DNA from: Aristolochia californica
Lineage: Eukaryota; Streptophyta; Magnoliopsida; Piperales; Aristolochiaceae
DNA length: 64,000 bases
Direction of reading: 5' to 3'
NCBI GenBank assembly: GCA_029961685.1
Contig: JARWKL010000007.1
Coordinates: 3,988,708-4,052,707, forward strand
Positions 13,701 to 22,600 of this stretch are shown in pieces. Under the pieces are notes generated by a model. The model worked only from the letters and a program-made list of their open reading frames with translations, was not told the origin of the DNA and ran no database searches. Within the stretch, counting starts at the first letter, position 1. Every line of letters begins with the position of its first letter. The position numbers and the translations under genes were made by a program.

Positions 13701-14328
13701 CAACACTCTGCAGATTGCTGTGAAGGAAAAAGGTGTGTTCCTTTACCATTATGTTCTATAACTCATTAATCTCATTAAGGGATCAAGGGCCACAGGCCAT
13801 GTCATTTCAAAAGTCATTTGCTCTTGTTTTCTGAGGACCTTAGAGATGTCTCTGCTTTCTACACTAGATTTCAAACAAAAGTAAGCTGACAAGACACTCT
13901 GCACAAGGACATGAGCCTAAGGGAACACACGGTAACTTTAATATAAATGAAAAGCAAAAATCAAAAACTGTTTTTTTCAGTAGGAGAAAGCAGGGATGTG
14001 AAGTAAACATATAAATTTCAAAGAATTATTCTCAGAAATGTTATTGGTAAGAAGATTTTCGATCTAAAAAAATGGATACAGGTGGACTACAAGGGAAAGT
14101 TCTATGTTTAGGTCTTGTTGAAACAGCTGAGAGAGAGAGAACATTTAACACCTGATCTGCCTTGTTTAAGTTATAGAAAGAGAGGGGGCTCTGTGAACAG
14201 GTATGACCTCTTTTCTTGTACATTTCTTACAATATTCCCGTTCTTATCTGATAACAGGTGTAACATATATCCCGGAGCAATCTTTGAAGATCCATGCAAC
14301 CTCCAGCATAGCTACAGGCATCATATAA
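1774..14328 (+). CDS. TRIPP: TRIPP-like TRAPPII complex subunit (plant-specific)
   Basis: Ten coding exons: 1774-2068, 2287-2364, 2472-3040, 7715-8350, 8476-8630, 12091-12305, 12414-12547, 13008-13342, 13629-13732 and 14258-14328. They join in frame to 2592 nt, 863 residues, with every border GT..AG. The protein has a low-complexity acidic N-terminus, a conserved LPEDWSEAADL segment near residue 105, a Ser/Pro-rich middle, beta-rich C-terminal domains, and the ending GVTYIPEQSLKIHATSS. No membrane segment or signal peptide is seen. I match it from memory to Arabidopsis AT3G17900, described as TRIPP, a plant-specific TRAPPII subunit acting at the trans-Golgi in cytokinesis and growth. Older annotations call this family a heat-inducible repressor, which the sequence does not support. 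Introns 3 (4.7 kb) and 5 (3.5 kb) are swollen by retroelements. The gene structure is firmer than the name. Confidence 0.72.
3674..3849. repeat. 39-bp tandem repeat, about 4.5 copies
   Basis: Units start at 3674, 3712, 3751, 3790 and 3829 (partial). Each begins AATAATGCTATAGCTGCT and ends in an A-rich AAAGCAAAGAAAGA. Copies differ by a few bases. The array sits in intron 3 of the TRIPP-like gene, beside the end of a minus-strand LINE fragment. Confidence 0.9.
3855..4330 (-). mobile_element. LINE fragment, RNase H end
   Basis: On the minus strand, 4268 down to 3932 reads as the RNase H domain at the C-terminus of a plant L1-type LINE. It includes LKALLTGIKLFFQHF and then, in another frame, IYDEINDVSSSLQIVWQHIPC followed by NGLANRLARDG. 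Frame breaks show that it is dead. The lower end (about 3855-3870) is A-rich on the minus strand, as expected of a LINE 3' tail. It lies inside intron 3 of the TRIPP-like gene, antisense to it. Confidence 0.7.
4707..7019 (-). mobile_element. Non-autonomous Copia-like LTR element (LARD/TRIM-like)
   Basis: Two direct repeats bound it: 4707-5043 (337 bp) and 6720-7019 (300 bp), with TG..CA-type ends. Flanking pentamers TATAG (4702-4706) and TGTAG (7020-7024) fit a target-site duplication with one change. On the minus strand a primer-binding site (TAGTATCAAAGC, complement of 6708-6719) sits next to the upstream LTR and resembles the initiator-Met tRNA site with two changes. A polypurine tract (AAGTGGGAG) precedes the downstream LTR. 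The 1.7-kb interior has no gag or pol coding that I can see; the longest open frame (6055-6450, minus) matches nothing. It lies in intron 3 of the TRIPP-like gene, antisense to it. Confidence 0.85.
9960..11942 (+). mobile_element. Dead LINE copy with poly(A) tail
   Basis: This intron-5 insertion of the TRIPP-like gene carries broken pieces of L1-type ORF2 in order. First come the end of the endonuclease (ARILSRPTVDHLPI near 10050) and the linker (EQWWREENP near 10180). The RT start follows (PFTRKEVESALKLMPEYKAP near 10770), then a SFVALVPKRGA segment near 10950 and KLDLEQAF near 11195. Last is an RNase H end (HVIWQHTSCAANS near 11745). The copy ends in a run of 16 A at 11927-11942. Many stops, frameshifts and an internal deletion after about 11270 show that it is inactive. 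The 5' boundary is not clear. Confidence 0.78.
10214..10360 (+). repeat. 74-bp tandem duplication inside LINE remnant
   Basis: Copy 1 spans 10214-10287 and copy 2 10288-10360. Both begin TTCCCCAAGTCTGAAGCTTG and end AAACTAAG, and differ at about eight positions plus one A. The duplicated segment is the lysine-rich linker between endonuclease and reverse transcriptase. Confidence 0.9.
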
Positions 14329-15770
14329 CAGTTTTTTACTTAAATCTTGCATTGCCTGTACTTTTCTATGACCTGTCCAAGTCATCTTGGATGCTGACTT
14401 GTTCAGTTATCTAAGACCACTGACAACGTCCTAATGATAAGGCTTCATAATTCTTCTCATTGTTAAAGAGTGGGAGATACTGGAGTTTCTTCTAATGTCA
14501 GCTCGGCTCTGGTGCAGATGAATGCGATACCCTCTGTTATGAAAGCCCTGATGGTCAAATTTTCATTCCTTGGCTGGAAAGGCTTAAGCCACAAATGTAT
14601 ACCATGTACAAGAAGAGCTTAAATGTATTAACTATGAGTATGTGCATACATTGATGTGTAGCTAATAACTATAGCTACACGGCTGATCCAATATGAAAAG
14701 TTATTTGGTGTGATTATCTTTGTCTGATTATGATGATCGGATGATTGAGATAGCCGTTGATCAGACGACTGAGATAACCATTTGGTATGTTTTGTACTAA
14801 ATAGTTTTTCGTATTAGATGGGTTTCGAAAGATGTTAAACATTTGGTAGGTCATGGGTCTGGATGGGAGGAGATGGTAGCAAGACCAAACGAGAGGAGTG
14901 CAATTAAGGAAAAGAATGCTAGATCTTAACAACCCTGAGGAGAAGATTAGACACATTTTCTATTGGGGAAGCACATGGGTGACTCTTCACCTTTCTCCGT
15001 TTAATTAATGAGCTTCATGGCCTAATCCATGGTGGATTTCTTTACAAACGCCTTATGATCACTCTGCTTAGCCCTTTAAGCACGCCTTTCATCTTCCTTT
15101 AGATTGCAAATTTGTGTCACCACTGATGTAAAAAGAAAGAAAAAATAACAAGTGAATATGATTTAATTTTGATGATCAAATCAAGTTAGAACAGAAGGAA
15201 TTTTTTTTATAATTTGACCGTTATTATTTTTAAAAATAATTAGTAAAAAATAAAATTTGATCATTATCTCATTTTTTAATAATTATTTTTTAGAATAATA
15301 ATAATCAAATTTTTATTTTCTTTTTTTGGTTCTAAATTAAAATTAAATTTTTGACTATTATTATTATTCTAAAAATAGTTAATAAAAAAAGAAAAATTGA
15401 TCGTCTCATTTTCACTATTCTTTTGTCTCTAGGGTTCCAAACAGATTCTCTTCCTTGATTTCCTTGGAATTGGTTTTAGCAGGACGGTTGGATGATCTTG
15501 GCCGTTCATTTGTCTGGGTCCACATCGGATGCTCGGAGGGGAAAATATTTCCTTTCTTTTTCCTCCCAGGTCCCAGATCCCAATGATGGAAGCACCGTTT
15601 TCTAGCGGGTGTGGGCCCCAGGGAGCTCGGTTCTCCAACGGGTTGCAGGGTAACAAAGTCATTGTGTCATATTAGCGCCAGCAATGCTGTCGCTCGTAAA
15701 CAGTCGAGAAAACCTGTCCAGGAGCTACCAAAGCAAAATCCCAAGTGGGGTCCCAACGGGAGGTTTTTCC
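14329..15770. other. Intergenic, no gene seen
   Basis: This contains the 3' UTR of the TRIPP-like gene and then AT-rich DNA. 14640-14990 has short open frames without recognisable content. 15190-15415 is an AT-only foldback region, listed separately. 15420-15770 becomes GC-richer and is the proximal promoter of the next gene. Confidence 0.6.
15195..15415. repeat. AT-rich foldback repeats, possible MITE remnant
   Basis: Alternating blocks such as AAAATAATTAGTAAAAAA and TTTTTTAATAATTATTTT are reverse complements of each other around a CTCA spacer. The theme recurs up to 15415 with TTGATCRT motifs. A similar block occurs at about 58665-58765. No terminal repeats or target duplication could be fixed. 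Confidence 0.45.
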
Positions 15771-15777
15771 TATAAAT
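15771..15777 (+). promoter_or_regulatory. TATA box of the unknown-protein gene
   Basis: TATAAAT lies 161 bp upstream of the chosen ATG at 15938, in a locally GC-rich promoter. The first in-frame ATG (15776) overlaps this box, so it should not be in the mRNA. Confidence 0.6.
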
Positions 15778-15937
15778 GAGGCTTCTTCACCGGCAAATCG
15801 CGCAGACCCCCAAAAGAGAAAAAACCCATAAAGAACAAAGCGAGAGAGTGAAGACTGATTCCATTTTTCCGGCGGAATCCCGACTGCTTCCGGCTGTTTT
15901 TGTTTTCATTTGTGAATCTGTTGCTATCCGGCGAACA

Positions 15938-17116
15938 ATGGTGGATGTGGACCGGCGGACACCGGGGCAGACTCCGGCGCATGTGGCGGGCCTGCGACGT
16001 CTCTCTGCTCGTGCTGCTGCTGCTGCTCTTAGTAACTCCACTGCGTCTTCCTCTGCCGCCGCCGGCCCTGCGCGGAAATCTCTGCTTTCTTTCGCCTCAC
16101 TTGCGGAGTCAGTGATTGCTCATCTCAGGAACTTCGACATCGCGGTCCTTCAGGGTCTTTCAGATGCTGAGTTCGCTCGACTAGAGGCGGAATTCGGCTT
16201 CGTATTTCCTCCGGACCTCCGTGCGATCCTTTCTTCTGGACTCCCCCTCGGCCACGGCTTCCCTGACTGGCGTTCCCGCTCGCACCTCCGCGCCGCACTC
16301 GACCTTCCCATCGCCGCTATATCACTTCAAATTGCTCGGAATTCGCTCTGGCCTAAGTCATGGGGTCCTAAACCCCCCGAACCAGACCGGGCACCCCGTT
16401 TTGCTCGTTCCCAGCTTAAGAAGATTCCTCTTTTGATCCCTCTCTTCAATCACTGTTATATCCCTTCCAATCCGTGTATCGCCGGAAACCCAATCTTCTA
16501 CGTGGACGAGACACAAATTTTCTGCTGCGGCTTGGATCTCGCAGACTTCTTCGAACGCGAATCGTTATTCGGATCAGAGCGCAAAAGGAAAGACCTCGCC
16601 ATTGGTGACAAATCTAAACCGTCAATGACATCCTCCTTGGGCTTTTCCCGCCGGAGCCTGGACTCCGGAGGTAAGCCCCCGCGGTGGATCGAGTTCTGGT
16701 CAGACGCGGCGGAGCGGAGACGGAGGAATTCTAATTCATCAGAGAGGTTTTTCGAGATTTCATATCGGCCGAAATTGCCGATTTGGGTGGACGAGTACCT
16801 GGACCGGATCGGATCGGTGTTGACGGAAGGCGGGTGGGACGAATCGGACGTAACAGAGATGTGCCACGTGTCAGAATCTGGAGGCTTCGTGGAGGACGAC
16901 ATGCCGATGGACAGTCAAGCGGTGCTGGATTTACTGCTTTTACGAGCAGATCGTTTTTCCGGCGAACTCCGGCGCGCCGGTTGGAGCACCGAGGAAGTTT
17001 CAGAAGCGTTGGGTTTCGATTTCCGGCCGGAGAAAGAGCGGAGACCGCCGAAAAAGCTATCGCGAGAGCTCGTGGAGAAAATCGAAAAGTTGGCCGAGCT
17101 CGTCTCTCGTTCATGA
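15938..17116 (+). CDS. Conserved plant protein of unknown function (AT3G50340-like)
   Basis: This is a single-exon frame of 392 residues starting [11 protein letters not shown]. The open frame extends upstream to 15776, but that ATG lies within the TATA box, so 15938 is preferred. The Ala/Ser-rich N-terminus is followed by [20 protein letters not shown] (about residues 75-94), which recalls the start of a SMI1/KNR4-type domain. Next come a segment with SWGPKPPEP and [14 protein letters not shown], a [13 protein letters not shown] segment, and a charged C-terminus ending in a helical [12 protein letters not shown]. No transit peptide or membrane segment is evident. I recall intronless homologues in Arabidopsis (AT3G50340, AT5G67020) annotated only as hypothetical. 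Codon third positions are GC-rich compared with neighbours. Coding status is near certain; function is unknown. Confidence 0.85.
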   Translation: MVDVDRRTPGQTPAHVAGLRRLSARAAAAALSNSTASSSAAAGPARKSLLSFASLAESVIAHLRNFDIAVLQGLSDAEFARLEAEFGFVFPPDLRAILSSGLPLGHGFPDWRSRSHLRAALDLPIAAISLQIARNSLWPKSWGPKPPEPDRAPRFARSQLKKIPLLIPLFNHCYIPSNPCIAGNPIFYVDETQIFCCGLDLADFFERESLFGSERKRKDLAIGDKSKPSMTSSLGFSRRSLDSGGKPPRWIEFWSDAAERRRRNSNSSERFFEISYRPKLPIWVDEYLDRIGSVLTEGGWDESDVTEMCHVSESGGFVEDDMPMDSQAVLDLLLLRADRFSGELRRAGWSTEEVSEALGFDFRPEKERRPPKKLSRELVEKIEKLAELVSRS

Positions 17117-18150
17117 TACCGGGTGACCGGCGACGGGGGAACTCTTTTTTTTAGCGTTTTAACTTCAAAGTGCAAACAAAATATATGTAAAAAATACACT
17201 TAAGAAAAACAGTATATTTCCTTCTCGGCATTCGATCTCACACGCACGGGTTTCCCACATTTCGAAAAAGAGCCGTTAACGTTTTCTTCTTCCCTTTAAA
17301 ATTAGCGCGTCGTGTACACGCTAGGTATCTTACCATCGCTCCCTGCTCCCGTTCCATTTCATGACCTAACCGTCAATCACATGAAAATCGCCCATCACAC
17401 GTGAAATGACGAAAATCCCCTTAAGGCTAAGACGGAGGCGTCGCCTTCCGAACGTCGGGAAATTCGAAAAACGCATTCTCACGATGTTTGGTCGCTTCTG
17501 CGATTGCGTTTCCCAAAATCCGAGAAAAATGACTCCCACCGCTTCCTGTAAAAAGAACGCGGATCACTGAAGCGTCGGTGGTGTCCGGCCCGCATCGAAC
17601 CGCGGGGTCCGAAAAGCCAACGCGGATAGCTGTCAGCAACAGGCCGACGAAAATTCGCGCTCCTTGTGCCCTAAAAGCCGCACTCGTCGGATCCTCCAAA
17701 TGTGGGGGGGCATCTTCGTCATTTGGCACCCGTACGGCGTTAAATGAATCTAGAAATGGCGGCTTGTCACGTGTGACAACAAGTCGACACGTTTGATTGT
17801 ATTATAAATTGCTGCGCAGGTCCGTTTCTATAAGAGACGCGAGCGGGCTATCGCAATGAGCGGTACGGTGGCGGAGTAGACGCGAAGACATGACAGTTGG
17901 TGTCAGAGTGTACAGGCACGGTGCCACGTGCCGTGGTGGAAGTTTCTGTCCTCAACGGTCAGCAGGTCCCCCCTGCGATGACCGTTACTGCAAGCATGTG
18001 CGTACGGAGGGGACGCGCAGAGGCGGCAGACCACGTGCCATTGCCATCCAACGGCGGGGGCCGCGCTCGTGGAAGGATCTTGCGGGAACCGGAGATGAAA
18101 TTTAACAGAAATAGTGGTACGTTAAGTGGGTCATTGTTTGAAGACAATTA
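17117..18150. promoter_or_regulatory. CpG-rich gene-free island with four CACGTG boxes
   Basis: CACGTG occurs at 17398, 17768 (within the palindrome TCACGTGTGA), 17925 and 18032. A TATTATAAAT-type box lies near 17798. The stretch is rich in CG dinucleotides, unlike the surrounding AT-rich DNA. Short open frames occur on both strands (for example 17890-18105 plus, 17427-17729 minus), but none has recognisable content. It could be the promoter of an unrecognised small or non-coding gene, or a distal promoter element of a neighbour. Confidence 0.35.
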
Positions 18151-19604
18151 GGCCGTTTGTTGCCGTGTGCTGAGATGCTGTGAACACTTGAGAGGGTTCT
18201 TACATATTAGCTATCAAAAGTTCTAACTTCATGAGTTAAGCAATTTGAACATCTTTGGTCAATCCTTCATCGCCTAATGGAGTCCAAGGATTTGCTCCTG
18301 AAGTATTTCTGTTTAAGTCATCACTACAGTTACTTTGATTAAAGGTGATGCAATTGATGAAGCAACCTTTGAAAGAGATGGAAGATTCCCCCAACGTTAC
18401 AATATTTCTCAATTCTTGATCATTGTGGGCAAGGGTTGTGCTTAAAGGACTAAAATTGCAGCTTTGGTGGGCTGGTGAGAGGGTTATGTATTGGTGACAT
18501 TGTCATTAAACTCGATTAATTTTGTAGCATTGAGTCTGTTTTCGAGGGAAGACAACGCTTTGGTTGTTGTCCCTTCTCCTGAAATAAGGTTAGTTGATTG
18601 AGATATTCTTTGTTATTGCACAGAGTAACTAGACCAACATGAACCATGGAAGAAGAATGAAGCCTCATTTTGAGATGAGAGAGTACTTTGAATGCATAGT
18701 GACTAGTTTGAAGAGATGTGGATAGGCAGCAATTGGAGCTTAGGGGCTTCATGCTTGGGTGAGTAGGAGTCAAGCCGACAACGTAACTCCAACGATAGTG
18801 ACTTGTTATTGCATGTAGCAGCTCCAACTATAGTAATGAAGTAGAGATAAAGATAATCGCTTGTTAGTACAATAAAGGCTTCAAGCTAATTTGATATTTG
18901 AAGTTTGAAACCACAACTAGTAACTTTTCTTTTCTTACAAACAAATTTTTTTCCCATCACAGTAACATTAATTTTTAATTTTGACACCTTCGGGGTGCTG
19001 CGTTAGCCATCACAATAGAATATGTAATTCAAATGAATAAAATCAAGATCTAGGCCGAAAATAGAAGAGTATCTGAAACAATTTTAAGCAGCATTGCAGC
19101 AATGCCGGGCATCCACATAGAAGCCAGATTCTCATTTAACAGAGAGGGAAAGCAATGGTGATTTCTACCCTTTAAAGCTAAATTTTTTTTCTCTAAAATG
19201 TTGTGGACAACTGCATCCTCATCCTAACTCCCCATTCAACAGTGACAACCACAGCACTTCCTAACTAATCTACCAATTACAGCGATCAGCTATTGCTCTG
19301 TTTAACCTTACTCTCCCTCACAGAGCCTCAGATACAGCTGCATTTTACTGGGTCCTTCAACGGCATTTCGTAGACGCCTCAGGCATTCCTATCAAGTATA
19401 GCCATAAAATGCGGCAAAAGAGGGAGAGATGACCAATGCAATCATGACAGACTACTATATGAAATACCCAAATACAAGATAAGTTCAGATTATAGATAAG
19501 AGTTCAAGCTTTCCACTTGAAAATTTACACGTCTAGCTTTCCTACAATGAGTATAACAAAGTCCACACAGCCCCCACCCTCAACCGGAAGAATGAAAACC
19601 TCTT
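18151..19604. other. Intergenic, includes 3' UTR of CLASRP gene
   Basis: No gene is seen. The part next to 19604 is the 3' UTR of the minus-strand splicing-protein gene. The rest is AT-rich unique DNA. Confidence 0.5.
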
Positions 19605-22600
19605 TCAGTGCCTGGGACGACTCCTTACCCTGAATTTCATACGAGATAATAGCATATGCATCAACACTAAAACCAGGAATAGTTATCAAAATTAAAAAAA
19701 AAAATATTCCACTGAACTGCAGAAAATATATGCAAGGAGGGTAGGAGTCAGAGATAACTCACCCAGGTGACAAAGATCCAGAACGGGAGCGAGAACGGTA
19801 TCTTCGGGGAGTTCTACATCTGCTGCTACTTCTACTCTGACTACGACTCCAGCTCCTGCTTGGACTTCCACTTCTGCTACGCCTATATCCTCTGCTTCAC
19901 AATGGAATAAAATTAGCTATGCTATTTACCTATCTGCCAACAGTTTTCTCTCTTTTTTTCTAAATATGGCCACCAGTTGTATCTTTTTTTAGAGTATGGC
20001 CACCAGTTACATCCCATTGTACTGATCCTCCAATTGTATAGCACTCAGTAGTAAAATTCTTTTGTCTGTTAACTCACCAAATTAACTTTTCGAGAGCTTT
20101 AAATGGCAATTAGCGCGTACTAATTTTCATCTACATAATTATACTCAGGGTCCAGAAATGAACCAGAAGTCATTCATTTACTCCACTCAGCGCCTGGGAT
20201 TCCAATTTTACATCTGCTTCAGTTTTAAAACGGCTTCAAACTGACAACCACAGCTGGTAGACAGCAGTTTAAAGATGACACTGACAACCAAAAATGTCCA
20301 ATCAACATAGCCAACATCTGGCCACATTACTGTGAACCAATCTAATATTATGAAGGCGGATTCCTTATTAAAATTGGCAACAGAGGCATGTTCTTTTAAC
20401 AAAACCTCCAATAGGGCTTACGACATGATCTGGCAGTTAAAAAGACAAACAAAGACGCAATTACTCATCTCTAGTGAGAAAAAAAAGCAGTAACAGCCAT
20501 GGACAGATACTTCCTACTGCTCAGATCTGGAAATACAAAACAGGCTCAGAGATAAACATCAGAAACACAAGGTACTTGATAATTTTCAGAGACATTTTTC
20601 AGACACGTGAATCAAAACCTATGGTATCAATTTAACTGCTTTCCAGAATCATACCACTTCAACAATATGAGGTAAATACATACTCAACTATTTCTTTTCA
20701 AATAATGGATGAAAGAGACAAAGATCATAAAAAATAAAAAAATAAAAACACAAAAACAAAAAATAAAAACAAAAAAAGTCAATGAAACAAACAACAAAAA
20801 ACAAAGAGAGAAAAGATAAGCTTAAAAGAAATGTCTTACTCAGAAAACTATGCCCCTATTCAAAACAATGTGTTACATGGTGTTTGACCAAAGAATAGTA
20901 TTCAGAGCAAAGGAACTTATGACATCACAACCAATGCTATAGGTTTGCAAGTTTCTTTTCTTGATGAATAATGATAATAACTTCAGAACAAAGGAAATGA
21001 GAAGGGAGGGGTATGAAGAGAGAGAGAGAGAGAGAGAGAGATTAATAGATAGATAAAAAGAGAGATTAATAGATTGATTAAAAGAGAGTGAGAGAGAAAA
21101 GCAGAAGTAGAAGAACAAAACAGAAGATGAAGCGACATACCTGTGTGGGGAACGACTGTGGCTTCTACTTCGGCTATGACGCCTATATCTACTTAAGCGG
21201 CTTGTCTCTGCTAACTTTTCTTGCCTTTGCCGTTCATGTTCTCGCTTTTTTGCCAACTCAGCGGCAGAATCTTTTTTAACTGCATAAGCAATGGCTCCAT
21301 AAATAAACACATCAAACTTTCAACTAAAATATATTAAGATGTCAAATACAAAATATTCTGATTCAAATATTCATCTTACTCTGTTTATTCAACTGCTTGC
21401 TCATAATACGTTTGAGACGGTCCTGAGGCGTTTCCTTCTTCTCACTTTGCAGCTGCTTAAGGCCACTCCCAAGAGTAGGCTTGCTTAACTTTGCTATAGC
21501 ACAGGAGGCACTGGTGTACCAAAAAGGGAAAAGAAAAACATGCAACCAGATTATAGCAAAAAAAAAAAGAAGAAAAATCTAGAATGGGTTGTAGGATGTT
21601 AGGGGGAGGAAATAGGGAAGGGATTGTGAGACAAGAAAGAAATACCTGACAGGTGTTTTCGGCAACACTCTAGGGTTCTTTTCCTGATCAAGGGATCCAG
21701 CAGATGCAGGATCACTATGCAGTGCCTCAAGAATACGACCTGTAGATGGCCTGCAAAGATGGTACATGCTTTAGCAATAACCACTTTTAGTTTGTAGAAG
21801 ACCTCTTAAGATGAGAAGTTTTCCAGGTACTGTCATAATGTGGATATATTAAAATGATGATCAAATATAAGTTCATCTAGCACTCCCAAATGCTGCTCTT
21901 AGGTAACGAGAATGAGAGGACCAGAATATGCTGCAGCAGAGAGAAAACATTGTCCAATCTCAATCTATCTTTGCAAGAATTAAAGGTCCAGTGCTCCGAC
22001 CGGTTCAGAACATCAGCTAGGGACGATGGAGGAGATGGTGGTGGAGAAACTCCGAGCGTCTGATCTTTCGATTTGGGAGAGCTCCCAAACTCAGTTATGT
22101 ACTCTATTTTTGAAGCTTTCGATTTTCCACGGTGCCCATTGTCAGCATGGGCCTCGCGATCATATCGCCGTGTGTGAGAAGGAGAACGGGATTGCGATTG
22201 GGTTCTTGATCTGGCCAATTACCAATCCCACACTTAAAAAATTAAAAAAAATAATAATAATAATAATAAGGAGAACAAGAAAAAAAAGAAGAACAAATGC
22301 CATAACAAAAGAAACCTGAAAATAGATATAAACTGGCTACCTTCTATGATGGGAATAAGCTTCATATGTGGGGCTTCGTCGAGGGTCTCTGAGAATTAAA
22401 AAGATATAGTTATCTCCAAGACTAGCACGTCCAATATCACCTAAGAATAAAGACACAGAGAAGCATGGTACCTGTAGGGATCATGATGGAGCACTCTGTT
22501 TCCTGTCAAACGTGCAACTTCTCTCTCCCTTTCTCTTTCCATCTGAGAAGCTTTCCTTCTCTCCTTGCGACTTAACTTTCTCTACATGTATCAGAATGTA

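Noticed and set aside
15776..15937. N-terminal 54-codon extension of the unknown-protein frame
   Set aside because: Its ATG overlaps the TATA box and the extension has leader-like composition; 15938 is the better start.
16731..17154. Overlapping open frames on both strands within the unknown-protein gene
   Set aside because: These are shadow frames of GC-rich third positions in the real gene; no family resemblance.
20873..21310. 145-codon minus frame as an independent gene
   Set aside because: Only 21141-21279 is a CLASRP exon; the rest is GA-repeat intron translated as Ser/Leu runs.
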